DNA from: an uncultured Porphyromonas sp.
GTDB taxonomy: Bacteria; Bacteroidota; Bacteroidia; Bacteroidales; Porphyromonadaceae
Reading direction: 5' to 3'
Length of the DNA stretch: 22,210 nucleotides
NCBI GenBank assembly: GCA_900539765.1
Contig: UQDF01000038.1
Coordinates: forward strand, 1 to 22,210
The position numbers and the translations under genes are program-made. Of the stretch, positions 1-7,711 are shown in pieces. Numbering within the stretch: position 1 is the first letter of the stretch; each line of letters opens with the position of its first letter. The notes beneath the pieces are model-generated. The model did no database searches, was not told where the DNA came from, and saw nothing but the letters and a program-made list of their open reading frames with translations.

Positions 1-269
1 CGTCCGTCCCCGTTAAAGCCACGATGCTGTAACTTTTGACACAACGGACGCACAGTCCCCATCGGGTTCTTACCTCCACGTCGTCCTGTAGGGACGCACG
101 ATCTGTGCGTCCGTCCCCGTTAAAGCCACGATGCTGTAACTTTTGACACAACGGACGCACAGTCCCCATCGGGTTCTTACCTCCACGTCGTCCTGTAGGG
201 ACGCACGATCTGTGCGTCCGTCCCCGTTAAAGCCACGATGCTGTAACTTTTGACACAACGGACGCACAG
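1..269. repeat. 107-bp tandem repeat, 2.5 copies
   Basis: Copies at 1-107 and 108-214 are identical by eye, and a third at 215-269 matches for its first 55 bases and then stops. The array starts at the window edge, so it probably extends upstream. Each unit carries nested inverted repeats: CGGACGCACAG (45-55) pairs with CTGTGCGTCCG (103-113), and GGACGCAC (92-99) pairs with GTGCGTCC (105-112). Open frames across it read through both repeat units and have no gene-like features, so I treat it as non-coding intergenic repeat DNA. Its function is unknown; it could be a REP-like or MITE-derived family. Confidence 0.93.
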
Positions 270-393
270 ATCGTGCGTCCCTACAGGGCGACGTATCATT
301 GATCGGAGACGGACGCACCGACGATCTGCGTCCGAGCCGTGCGTCCCTACATCATCGTTACACGTATCGCTTTGACACAAACGCTATACGATA
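270..393. repeat. Scrambled inverted fragments of the 107-bp repeat
   Basis: Positions 270-294 are the reverse complement of 78-102 of the tandem unit with one mismatch (24 of 25). Another GTGCGTCCCTACA fragment lies at 339-351. A TTTGACACAA stretch near 371-380 echoes the TTTTGACACAA of the repeat unit. The region therefore looks like decayed or rearranged copies of the same repeat family at the edge of the array. No gene is seen. Confidence 0.7.
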
Positions 394-443
394 AAAACGA
401 AGTCTGGGCTTGACCACGCATGGACAAGCCCAGACTTCGTTTT
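394..443 (-). terminator. Rho-independent-type terminator of the Omp28-like gene
   Basis: A perfect 19-bp inverted repeat (394-412 with 425-443) encloses a 12-base loop. The arms begin and end in A or T runs, so the stem has AAAA on one side and TTTT on the other and could work in both directions. It lies 51 bases beyond the stop codon of the leftward gene ending at 494, which makes it the natural terminator of that transcript. Confidence 0.88.
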
Positions 444-493
444 GCAGCCACACTACCATTCAGTAGTTGGCTATCATAGCATCTGACGAAGCT

Positions 494-2422
494 TTAGCGG
501 ACGATCACCTTGGAGGTGTAGACGCGTAGATCGCTGAAGATGCGGATGATGTAAGTGCCTGGTAGGAGACGTGTCCCTACAGTCGTCGTGACGAGTGCAC
601 CAGACATGTCGTATAGCTCGAAGGCATCGACACGACCTAGGATCCTTAGGTAGCCATCCTCAGCCGTTACGACGGGTGCCTCTGCTGGAGCTACTAGCTC
701 GTTGGCGAGACCGAAGCCTAGAGGAGCTGTCTCGGCGGTGTGTACTGCACGACTAGCCCTGTCAGGCTGTGTGATGCTGGGGTGAACGATAGCTACTACA
801 TTGCACTGGCTACCGTCCCAACTGGACTTGAGAGTCCCCTTGAGGGTAACGGAGAATGAGCCGTCAGCCTCGACCTTGAGCTTGTCACCCGTAGGAGCGG
901 TGAGGAAGAGACGAGGTACAGCCTGGTGCTTGTAGCCTCTACCGGCTCCAGATTGACTTCTAGCGGGGATGTTGTCCTCCGTTACGATGACTGTCAGGTA
1001 GAGATCCTGTGGGTCGAAGCAGTTCTTGAGAGCCACACCACTGACGACTGCCTCCAGCGTACCATCAGATATAGTCTGGTCTATGCGCTCGATCTTGACG
1101 CCCTGCTTATCGTTCTTCATCTTGGTAGCCCATTCGTTGGGATCATACCCAGCAGCGTGCTGTACGAGCGCTCCTTCACTAGGTAGGTAGGTACGGTTGA
1201 TAGACATAGCAGGAGCGAAGGAGCCCTTATCAGTGTAGAAGTAGCGGTAGAGCCTCTCACTCTCAGGGATTGTTAGGAAGTCTGTACCAAAGCCTGAGTG
1301 GTACATAATGTAGCTGACGCGTAGTCCAGCAGCTTTCATCTTGTCGATATCAGCCTTGACATAGCGGTCTGCACCTGGGCAGTTACCGCACCTCTCAGAG
1401 GTAAAGCGCTCTAGGATGACCGTCTCACGATCGATCATTGCGGAGAAGTCACCAACCTTGAAGGGGAGGTCTATACGATTATCTGCAAAGGCGTTCTTCT
1501 GACCATTGACCTTAACGATGGCAATGTGTAGCGAACCCATACCCTCTGCCTCTGCGGGGATCTCAAAGGTGTACTCCCCTGTCTTACTTGAAGCTAGTGC
1601 TGTAGTTAGGGTTTGAGAGAGCGTCTTGATCTCGCCTGTACCAAACTGGTAGGTGAGCTCGAAGGAGGTAATATCGTTCATACCGATATTGCGGAGAGAG
1701 ATCTTGGTAGGACGCTTTTCGTCTTTTGTGACCATCTTAAAGTTGCCATCAGCAGCTGTTAGATAGCCTAGGTTCTGTAGCTTGCTCTCATCTTTGAGCG
1801 ATACGAAGATGCAAGCGGACCCAAAGCCTCCTCCCTTGACTCTTAAGAAGCTAAATGTCTCGTTGGTGCTGCTTGCCGTAGGGTAGGGCTCTGTACCAGC
1901 AGCTGCATATAGAGCGTCATCAATCTCAACAGTTCCATCAAATGGAATGACAAATGCATCTTTTTCGCTTTTACCTACAGCCTTGGTGGCAAAGCCTACT
2001 AGATAGCGCTTACCGGCCTCTGTAGCAAAGGGTGTGGAGAGAGCGATCTGATTGTCTCCCTTGACGATCGCACACTTTTGGTTATAGAGCGTGGTCTTAC
2101 CATCCTCTGAGAGGATCAGAACATAGGCTTCTTTGTCAGCCTTAACTGCTGGGAAGGAGATCCGCTCGATCTTATTAGCTCCTACCTCGGGAAGTAGGAT
2201 GTAGCAAGAGAGATAGAACCCCGTCTGGCCTATACCTAGATATGATATTTCTTCAACATATCGGTCAGCATAGCCGAAGCCTGGCAAAGTTTCGCCAGCT
2301 CGTAGGGATGTGCCTGCAGGTGCAGCCTGCAGACGAGACATTACGGGCTCCTGAGCCGTACCAATCGTAACGGTCATAAGGAGCGTGAGGAGTAAACTCC
2401 AGAGGGTAGCTGTTTGTTTCAT
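494..2422 (-). CDS. Omp28-like secreted protein with CxxC motif and T9SS C-terminal sorting domain
   Basis: The 642-residue product starts with a signal peptide (hydrophobic residues 8-22, likely cleaved after GTAQ). The middle resembles Omp28-related outer-membrane proteins of Porphyromonas. A segment RFTSERCGNCPGADRY places a thioredoxin-like CxxC pair at Cys345/Cys348, followed by a thioredoxin-fold-like stretch. The last ~58 residues are a typical type A T9SS sorting domain: ILGRVDAFELYDMSGALV, then LLPGTYIIRI, ending KVIVR. It is therefore predicted to cross the inner membrane by Sec and the outer membrane by T9SS, and to be attached to the surface or released. What it does there is not known. 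The CxxC could support thiol redox activity, as in the T9SS-exported thioredoxin HBP35, but the sequence alone does not prove this. It is monocistronic, with its own promoter and terminator. Confidence 0.87.
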   Translation of the reverse strand: MKQTATLWSLLLTLLMTVTIGTAQEPVMSRLQAAPAGTSLRAGETLPGFGYADRYVEEISYLGIGQTGFYLSCYILLPEVGANKIERISFPAVKADKEAYVLILSEDGKTTLYNQKCAIVKGDNQIALSTPFATEAGKRYLVGFATKAVGKSEKDAFVIPFDGTVEIDDALYAAAGTEPYPTASSTNETFSFLRVKGGGFGSACIFVSLKDESKLQNLGYLTAADGNFKMVTKDEKRPTKISLRNIGMNDITSFELTYQFGTGEIKTLSQTLTTALASSKTGEYTFEIPAEAEGMGSLHIAIVKVNGQKNAFADNRIDLPFKVGDFSAMIDRETVILERFTSERCGNCPGADRYVKADIDKMKAAGLRVSYIMYHSGFGTDFLTIPESERLYRYFYTDKGSFAPAMSINRTYLPSEGALVQHAAGYDPNEWATKMKNDKQGVKIERIDQTISDGTLEAVVSGVALKNCFDPQDLYLTVIVTEDNIPARSQSGAGRGYKHQAVPRLFLTAPTGDKLKVEADGSFSVTLKGTLKSSWDGSQCNVVAIVHPSITQPDRASRAVHTAETAPLGFGLANELVAPAEAPVVTAEDGYLRILGRVDAFELYDMSGALVTTTVGTRLLPGTYIIRIFSDLRVYTSKVIVR

Positions 2423-2559
2423 AATAGATTATGTAATCTGTTTGTTGTGTAACTAATAAAGGGTTATGTCCTGGTGTGAAGCTTAAAGAGCAGACATAAG
2501 GAGCGTGCTGATGATCTTCTCCCCCATCTGCTTGCACACAGAAGAGACCTTTTCGATGG

Positions 2560-2567
2560 CAAATATA
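2560..2567 (-). promoter_or_regulatory. Bacteroidota -7 promoter box for the Omp28-like gene
   Basis: On the minus strand the sequence reads TATATTTG, an exact match to the TAnnTTTG -7 element of the Bacteroidota primary sigma factor. A possible -33 element (TTGG, 2587-2584) is only 16 bases away, shorter than the usual ~19, so the upstream box is weak. Initiation just downstream would give an untranslated leader of about 130 bases. A small inverted repeat AGATTA/TAATCT (2426-2439) sits a few bases before the ATG. Confidence 0.6.
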
Positions 2568-2682
2568 GTGTTTTCTATCGAAACCAACTCATTTTTAACT
2601 TATCCTCTCAGTCGGCTCATTCCTATTTATGGAGTGCTGGAGGAGATCTAAACAGGCAACTAGAGAGAGTCTGATGCAATAG

Positions 2683-2842
2683 CTCCGTGGGAATTTGACA
2701 TTTTCCACGTGGCTATTTTTTATTCTCCACGTAGGCAAGAAAAAAAACTTCGGAAGTTTCATTTGATTCTTCCGAAGTTTCATTTCGTCCCCACGTGGGG
2801 ATTTTTCATTTTCCACGTGGAGATTGGCGAATTTCCACGTGG
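2683..2842. repeat. 160-bp intergenic repeat element, copy A (six CCACGTGG-type palindromes)
   Basis: Six 8-base cores start at 2683 (degenerate CTCCGTGG), 2705, 2727 (CCACGTAG), 2791, 2813 and 2835, so the spacing is 22, 22, 64, 22, 22. The 14-base spacers are AT-rich. The 56-base central spacer holds a 12-bp inverted repeat AAACTTCGGAAG / CTTCCGAAGTTT. Copy B at 17555-17714 aligns without gaps in the opposite orientation. The element lies between two divergently transcribed units, the Omp28-like gene and rnpB. No gene covers it; the open frames that cross it are repeat artefacts. The remainder of 2423-3041 holds the two promoters and nothing else I can identify. Confidence 0.92.
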
Positions 2843-2976
2843 GGATCAGCTTCTTTTGAGATAAAAGGGGTCTAGGCTCACGGGAGACCCTAATTAATAT
2901 TAGATCAGTGGCAACTCTTCCCAGGATTCCCCCCATAGTGCCTTAGCTAGTTATCTCCGCTAATCGCTTCATTTTG

Positions 2977-2984
2977 TATCTTTG
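2977..2984 (+). promoter_or_regulatory. Bacteroidota -7 promoter box upstream of rnpB
   Basis: TATCTTTG matches TAnnTTTG. It lies about 60 bases before the mature 5' end of RNase P RNA, so a short leader would have to be processed away. No convincing TTTG -33 box is seen at the expected distance. In the presumed leader, GGAGGT (2992-2997) can pair with ACCTCC (3016-3021). Confidence 0.55.
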
Positions 2985-3041
2985 CACCTGCGGAGGTTAT
3001 TGCTCTAGAGTGACGACCTCCCAGTGACGTATCATGGATAT

Positions 3042-3434
3042 GGCAGTAGGTCGGCTTGTCGCTGTCGCAAGCGGGTGAGAGTCTCGGCTCCGTCCCCGAG
3101 CGAGAGAGGAAAGTCCGGGCAACGCAGAGTACCATACTCCCTAACAGAGAGCTATCCGCGAGGGTAGGTGACGTGTAGAAGAGAATGACCGCCTAGAGGT
3201 GCCTCGGCACGCTAGGTAAGGGTGAGAAGGTGAGGTAAGAGCTCACCAGCGGTGTGGGTGACCCACTGGCTGTACACACTATGGGTTGCAAGATCAAGTA
3301 TACCGACGCTATGAGGGCTACTCGTCCTAGTCGGAGGGTAGATTGCTAGAGGCACTCGGCAACGGGTGTCGTAGATAAATGACAAGCGCCACTCCTCGTG
3401 ACTGGCACAGAACCCGGCTTATAGACCTACTGTC
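3042..3434 (+). ncRNA. rnpB: RNase P RNA, bacterial class A
   Basis: This is the catalytic RNA of ribonuclease P, which matures the 5' ends of tRNAs. The conserved 5' core GAGGAAAGTCCGGGC is present at about 3107-3121, and the 3' part has the characteristic GACAAGCGCC and ACAGAACCCGGCTTA segments. The ends are set by the terminal P1 helix: AGTAGGTC (3045-3052) pairs with GACCTACT (3424-3431), extendable by about three more pairs. The length of ~390 nt fits the class. It is oriented with yihY, whose start is ~100 bases downstream; I see no strong terminator between them, so read-through is possible. Confidence 0.95.
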
Positions 3435-3535
3435 CTCTCCGTGATTCGCTGCATAAGCGCAGGGTGAGATGATGCCCAGCAAAAACTCCTCCTCCGCTCG
3501 TATCTATACATATGTAATATAGTATCGCTAACTTC

Positions 3536-4990
3536 ATGCCACAGCACTCCAACTCTATACAACATAAGCACGAAGACTTTAAGCAGGCTACAACTGCTGA
3601 GCACAGCTCTCGCAAGCCACCAGCTTGGGTACGCAAGCTCAAGGTGGGCACCTACAAGGTGGTCCGCTTCGTCACGAGCGATATGTGGCACATACAGCCA
3701 CAAGAGGTGCGGGGCTTTCGTCGGCTCTACATCAACACGCTCAAGGCGCTCTACATGGCTATCAAGGGCTATATGGACCAGCGACTGAGTCGTCATGCCT
3801 CAGCGCTGACCTATAGGACGTTTCTGTCTGTCGTACCTATGCTGGCGCTTATCGTAGCTTTTGCCAAGGGTTTTGGATTCCAAGACACGATCTATGACTT
3901 CCTCATAACCTATATGCCTGGGCATCAGAATGAGCTGGACACGATGATGGGCTTTGTGGAGAACTATCTAGGACAGGTACAGGGAGGGCTCTTCTTAGGT
4001 GTCGGTTTGGTACTGTTTCTCTACACGATCTTCCTACTCTTGAACACGATCGAGCAGACCTTCAACGTGATCTGGGGAGTGCCTCGAGGGCGCTCGATAG
4101 GGCGCAAGCTGACGGACTACATCACGATGGTCGTGCTACTGCCTATCTTGATGACGCTCTCGTCGGGACTGACCGTGATGATGGCGACGATAAAGAATAC
4201 TTGGTTCAACGACTACATCCTCTTCACGCCTGTATGGGAGTTTATGCTCAAGCTCTTCCCGTACGTCATCCTGATCTTTATGTTTGCGGGTATATTCATG
4301 GCACTACCTAACACGCGTGTTAAGTTTCTCCCAGCACTCATATCGGGAGCCATAGCTGGTAGCGCCTTCCAAATCCTGCAAGCCCTCTACGTCAGCGGTA
4401 TCTTATGGATCTCTAAGTACAATGCTATCTATGGTGGATTTGCAGCTATACCGCTCTTGCTCCTATGGCTACAGGTGGTCTGGTCGATCACCCTCTTTAG
4501 CGCTAAGCTATGCTTCTCCATACAGAATGTGGTGAACTTTACCTATGCCAAGGATGCGACCAATGTCTCCCCTCGCTACTCAGACTTCCTGACGGTCCTG
4601 GTGATGGGACACATCGTGCAGCGCTTCCTCGATCACACCGAGCCAGAGCCTCATGATATACCTTCGCTCTCAGAGGCCTGTCACCTGCCGATCAATCAGA
4701 CCAGTGAGATCATCGCGAAGCTACTTGAGGAGGAGCTGATCATCGAGGTAGTCTACAGCTCTCGTGACAAAGAGCTACACTACAACCTAGCCGTCGATCC
4801 CGACTTGCTGACCGTGGGGTACCTCCTCGATCGTATGGATCGCTCAGGACATCGCAACCATATGCTCACGCAGCAGCAGTTTGCCCAGGAGTGGGAGCTG
4901 GTGGTCGCCTCACGTCGTGCCTTTGCTGAGCCACCACTGACGACACTCTTAGCAGAGCTACCCCTAGGCAGAAAACCTTTAACCATATAA
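3536..4990 (+). CDS. YihY/BrkB family inner-membrane protein
   Basis: The 484-residue protein has a ~65-residue polar N-terminus. A YihY/BrkB core of about six membrane segments (roughly residues 95-335) follows, with the family-typical stretches SRHASALTYRTFLSVVPMLA, FLLLNTIEQTFNVIWGVPRG and YGGFAAIPLLLLWLQVVWSI. The ~130-residue cytoplasmic tail looks like a winged-helix segment (LSEACHLPINQTSEIIAKLL). The family was once wrongly called RNase BN; its molecular role is unsettled, and efflux or envelope functions have been proposed. The first ATG (3536) is used because the N-terminal extension is compatible with other members. It begins a run with the patatin and GH13 genes (11-base gap to the next gene), suggesting one transcript. 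Confidence 0.9.
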   Translation: MPQHSNSIQHKHEDFKQATTAEHSSRKPPAWVRKLKVGTYKVVRFVTSDMWHIQPQEVRGFRRLYINTLKALYMAIKGYMDQRLSRHASALTYRTFLSVVPMLALIVAFAKGFGFQDTIYDFLITYMPGHQNELDTMMGFVENYLGQVQGGLFLGVGLVLFLYTIFLLLNTIEQTFNVIWGVPRGRSIGRKLTDYITMVVLLPILMTLSSGLTVMMATIKNTWFNDYILFTPVWEFMLKLFPYVILIFMFAGIFMALPNTRVKFLPALISGAIAGSAFQILQALYVSGILWISKYNAIYGGFAAIPLLLLWLQVVWSITLFSAKLCFSIQNVVNFTYAKDATNVSPRYSDFLTVLVMGHIVQRFLDHTEPEPHDIPSLSEACHLPINQTSEIIAKLLEEELIIEVVYSSRDKELHYNLAVDPDLLTVGYLLDRMDRSGHRNHMLTQQQFAQEWELVVASRRAFAEPPLTTLLAELPLGRKPLTI

Positions 4991-5001
4991 ATGAATCTGA
5001 T

Positions 5002-5919
5002 ATGGCACTCAACACTTCCGATCTAAAAGCTCAGGGAGAGCGTCTCGTCGAGCGTGGCTCTGCCCTCATATCCACTTCGCTCGATAAGCTGGTAGATCGT
5101 GTCCGCACATGGACCTACGGCAAGCGACCCACCTTCGGGCTAGCTCTCTGTGGAGGTAGCGCTCGTGGGCTAGCCTACATAGGTATCTTTCGCTTTCTAG
5201 AGGAGCATCATGTGCGGCCTGACATCATCGCTGGTACTAGCGTCGGTTCGCTCATGGGTGCTCTCTACGCAGACGGCTACAGCAGTGAGGAGATCTATGA
5301 CCTGTCGTCACAGTTTGGCTTTATGAATATGACCTCGCTAACCACTCCGAGGCTCTCTCTGCTCAAAACCAATAAGTACCGACAATTCCTCAAGGCGACT
5401 CTACGCCATGAGCGCATTGAGGATCTACCGATCCCTATGCACATCATCGCAACCAATCTCAACAGAGCCGAGGCGCGTGACTTTACAGAGGGAGATCTGG
5501 CCTCTGCGGTGGTGGCCTCCTGCTCGATACCGATCCTCTTCGAGCCGATTGTCATCGATGGCGAGCAGTATGTCGATGGTGGAGTCTTTATGAATCTACC
5601 CGCACGTCCTATCCGTGAGTCGTGCGACTTCCTCCTAGGGATCAACCTCAGCCCAGAGGTGGACAATACGCCTACGAAAAACATGCTCCGCCTCTCCGAC
5701 CGCCTCATACGTGTTATGATGCGTGCCAACGTGACTATCGACCTAGAGCTATGCGATATCGTGCTTCAGTCGCCCCTACTCTCGCACTTTGGCGCCTACG
5801 ATGTCTCTCCCGTAGACATCATCTCAGACATTGGCTACCAGCTCATCAGCAAGGCATACGAAGAGGAGGAGCAGTTTAGAGAGATCATCGATCTACTCTC
5901 ACAAGAGGGCAAAGCATAG
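5002..5919 (+). CDS. Patatin-like phospholipase family protein
   Basis: The 305-residue protein is a predicted serine lipid acyl hydrolase with the patatin catalytic dyad. The oxyanion-hole motif GGSARG lies at about residues 51-56, and the nucleophile elbow GTSVG has Ser80. The dyad Asp192 is in DGG (EQYVDGGVFMNLPARPIRE). There is no signal peptide and no obvious membrane segment, so it is probably cytoplasmic or peripherally membrane-bound, like RssA-type proteins. Its substrate cannot be read from the sequence. It sits 11 bases after a YihY-type membrane protein and 3 bases before a glycosidase gene, which suggests co-transcription. Confidence 0.93.
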   Translation: MALNTSDLKAQGERLVERGSALISTSLDKLVDRVRTWTYGKRPTFGLALCGGSARGLAYIGIFRFLEEHHVRPDIIAGTSVGSLMGALYADGYSSEEIYDLSSQFGFMNMTSLTTPRLSLLKTNKYRQFLKATLRHERIEDLPIPMHIIATNLNRAEARDFTEGDLASAVVASCSIPILFEPIVIDGEQYVDGGVFMNLPARPIRESCDFLLGINLSPEVDNTPTKNMLRLSDRLIRVMMRANVTIDLELCDIVLQSPLLSHFGAYDVSPVDIISDIGYQLISKAYEEEEQFREIIDLLSQEGKA

Positions 5920-5922
5920 ACT

Positions 5923-7620
5923 ATGCGCACCATCATCTACTCCACACTAGTACGTCTATGGGGTAATAAGAAGGCTCACGATCAGCTGACGCCTCATGGT
6001 ACACTAGAGCAAAACGGCACTGGCACGCTCGAAGACTTTGACGAAGTAGCGCTCGAATACCTTGCTTCGCTAGGAGTCTCTCATCTGTGGCCTATCGGGA
6101 TCATACGCCACGCCACCCAGACCTCTTTGCATAGCTGGACTGACTGTCCAGACCAGCACCCAGACATTGTCAAGGGGCAAGCGGGCTCGCCTTACGCTAT
6201 CACCGACTACTACGATGTACACCCGACCATCGTGCGAGAGCCGATGAGGCGACGAGAAGCTTTTCGCTCTTTTATAGAGCGCTGCCATCGTCATGGGGTG
6301 AAGGTGATCATAGACTTTGTTCCTAACCATGTGTCACGACAATATGATGGCACTCACACGCCTCAAGGGACTACACCGCTAGGGGCTAAGGATGATCGGA
6401 GCAAAGCGTTTGATCCAAGCAACAACTTCTACTACCTACCAGGCACCTCGCTCCAGCTACCCAATCGCTCCTCTAGCTATCACGAGGAGCCAGCGCGTGT
6501 CACGGGTAATGACTGCTGGTCTGCCACTCCCTCTGCCAACGACTGGTACGAGACGGTCAAGCTGAATTATGGTGTGGACTACCGCCCCGATGGTTCTCGA
6601 GTCTCACACTTTGACCCGATACCCGCCACGTGGCTCCAGATGCGAGACATCCTCTGCTACTGGGCTGCCGAGGGGGTGGACGGCTTTCGCTGTGATATGG
6701 TCGAGATGGTGCCAGTAGAGTTTTGGCACTGGGTCATACCGCAGGTGCAGGACAAGCATCCCGTCATCTTTGTCGCAGAGATCTACCAGATAGACAACTA
6801 TCACAAGTACTTAGAGGAAGGAGCCTTCGACCTACTCTACGACAAGAGCGGACCCTACGACACGCTCTACCAAGTGATCACTCAGGAGCGCTCAGTCTCT
6901 GCTATCGAGGAGCGACTCATCTATAATAATAACGAGTACGCTCCCGACGAGCTGCTCTACTTCCTAGAGAATCACGATGAGATACGTCTAGCTTCGCCTT
7001 ACTTTGCCGACACGCCTCAGCGAGGGCTCACCGCTATGACACTGCTTGCGCTCGCTACCCCTAGCCCCCTACTCCTCTACGCAGGACAAGAGTACGGAGA
7101 GACAGGCATCGATGCCGAGGGGTATAGTGGTTATGACGGACGAACTACGATCTTTGACTATTGGGCCATCCCCTCTCTGGGTCATCGTGACCCTGCTGAC
7201 CCGACCTATCAGAGCTACCTTCGTCTGATGCAATGGGCGCAGCACCCAGTCATACTGAGGGGAGCTTTTCACTCCATACAGGAGCAGGCTCGTCAGTGGG
7301 GAGGATTCAATGCTGAGCGCACCTATGGTTACATCCGACTACTAGATCCTGCAGCGCAACAGACCAGCGACACAATCGGTATCGCTGTCCTAGGCAACTT
7401 TACGGCCGATCCGCAGCGCTACCCACTCTTCTTCCCAATCTCGGAGGAGCGTGATGATCCGCAGCAACTGATGCGTGTGACGACACACGCCTATCTAGCA
7501 GCCCCACAAGAGCAGCTCTATGCCTTCCAGCCCTGGGCTCCGCTCACTATAGAGCTAGCCCCTTACAGTGTGCGGATCGTCGAGCTACAAAATGCAAACT
7601 CTAGTAGAATTAGTGGCTAG
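5923..7620 (+). CDS. GH13 alpha-amylase family glycosidase, cytoplasmic
   Basis: The 565-residue protein carries the GH13 conserved regions in order: region I DFVPNH (ending at His136), region II GFRCDMVEM with nucleophile Asp258, region III FVAEIY with acid/base Glu286, and region IV ENHDE with transition-state stabiliser Asp352. A (beta/alpha)8 barrel and a C-terminal beta domain fit the length. There is no signal peptide, so it probably acts on intracellular alpha-glucans or maltodextrins. Whether it hydrolyses or transfers glucose units is not determined by the motifs. It follows the patatin gene by only 3 bases and is the last gene of the run; a new promoter lies just after its stop. Confidence 0.9.
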   Translation: MRTIIYSTLVRLWGNKKAHDQLTPHGTLEQNGTGTLEDFDEVALEYLASLGVSHLWPIGIIRHATQTSLHSWTDCPDQHPDIVKGQAGSPYAITDYYDVHPTIVREPMRRREAFRSFIERCHRHGVKVIIDFVPNHVSRQYDGTHTPQGTTPLGAKDDRSKAFDPSNNFYYLPGTSLQLPNRSSSYHEEPARVTGNDCWSATPSANDWYETVKLNYGVDYRPDGSRVSHFDPIPATWLQMRDILCYWAAEGVDGFRCDMVEMVPVEFWHWVIPQVQDKHPVIFVAEIYQIDNYHKYLEEGAFDLLYDKSGPYDTLYQVITQERSVSAIEERLIYNNNEYAPDELLYFLENHDEIRLASPYFADTPQRGLTAMTLLALATPSPLLLYAGQEYGETGIDAEGYSGYDGRTTIFDYWAIPSLGHRDPADPTYQSYLRLMQWAQHPVILRGAFHSIQEQARQWGGFNAERTYGYIRLLDPAAQQTSDTIGIAVLGNFTADPQRYPLFFPISEERDDPQQLMRVTTHAYLAAPQEQLYAFQPWAPLTIELAPYSVRIVELQNANSSRISG

Positions 7621-7635
7621 GTGGTGAAAAAGTCG

Positions 7636-7643
7636 TACCTTTG
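7636..7643 (+). promoter_or_regulatory. Bacteroidota -7 promoter box for nfnAB
   Basis: TACCTTTG matches TAnnTTTG and lies in the 91-base gap between the GH13 gene and nfnA, about 70 bases before the nfnA ATG. The expected -33 TTTG is not clear. An imperfect dyad follows (CTACCTCTAGGTACC, around 7651-7665). Confidence 0.6.
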
Positions 7644-7711
7644 GCAATACCTACCTCTAGGTACCCTATCGAGACCATTCTTGATTAGCATATATCATAT
7701 CACACAACGCT

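Noticed and set aside
70..380. Leftward open frames across the 107-bp repeats
   Set aside because: They repeat the same peptide because the DNA repeats; there is no start context, promoter or domain, so they are artefacts of palindromic repeat DNA.
2683..2842. CRISPR array
   Set aside because: Cores are only 8 bases with 14-base spacers that are shared between copies, and no cas genes are present; the spacing resembles protein sites or a structural element.
2595..2936. Leftward open frame of 113 codons before the Omp28-like gene
   Set aside because: It spans the 160-bp element. The 22-base period is not a multiple of three, and the similarity to copy B is conserved as DNA structure, so it is not a gene.
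2947..3135. Leftward open frame overlapping the 5' part of rnpB
   Set aside because: It is antisense to RNase P RNA and its promoter, with no protein features.
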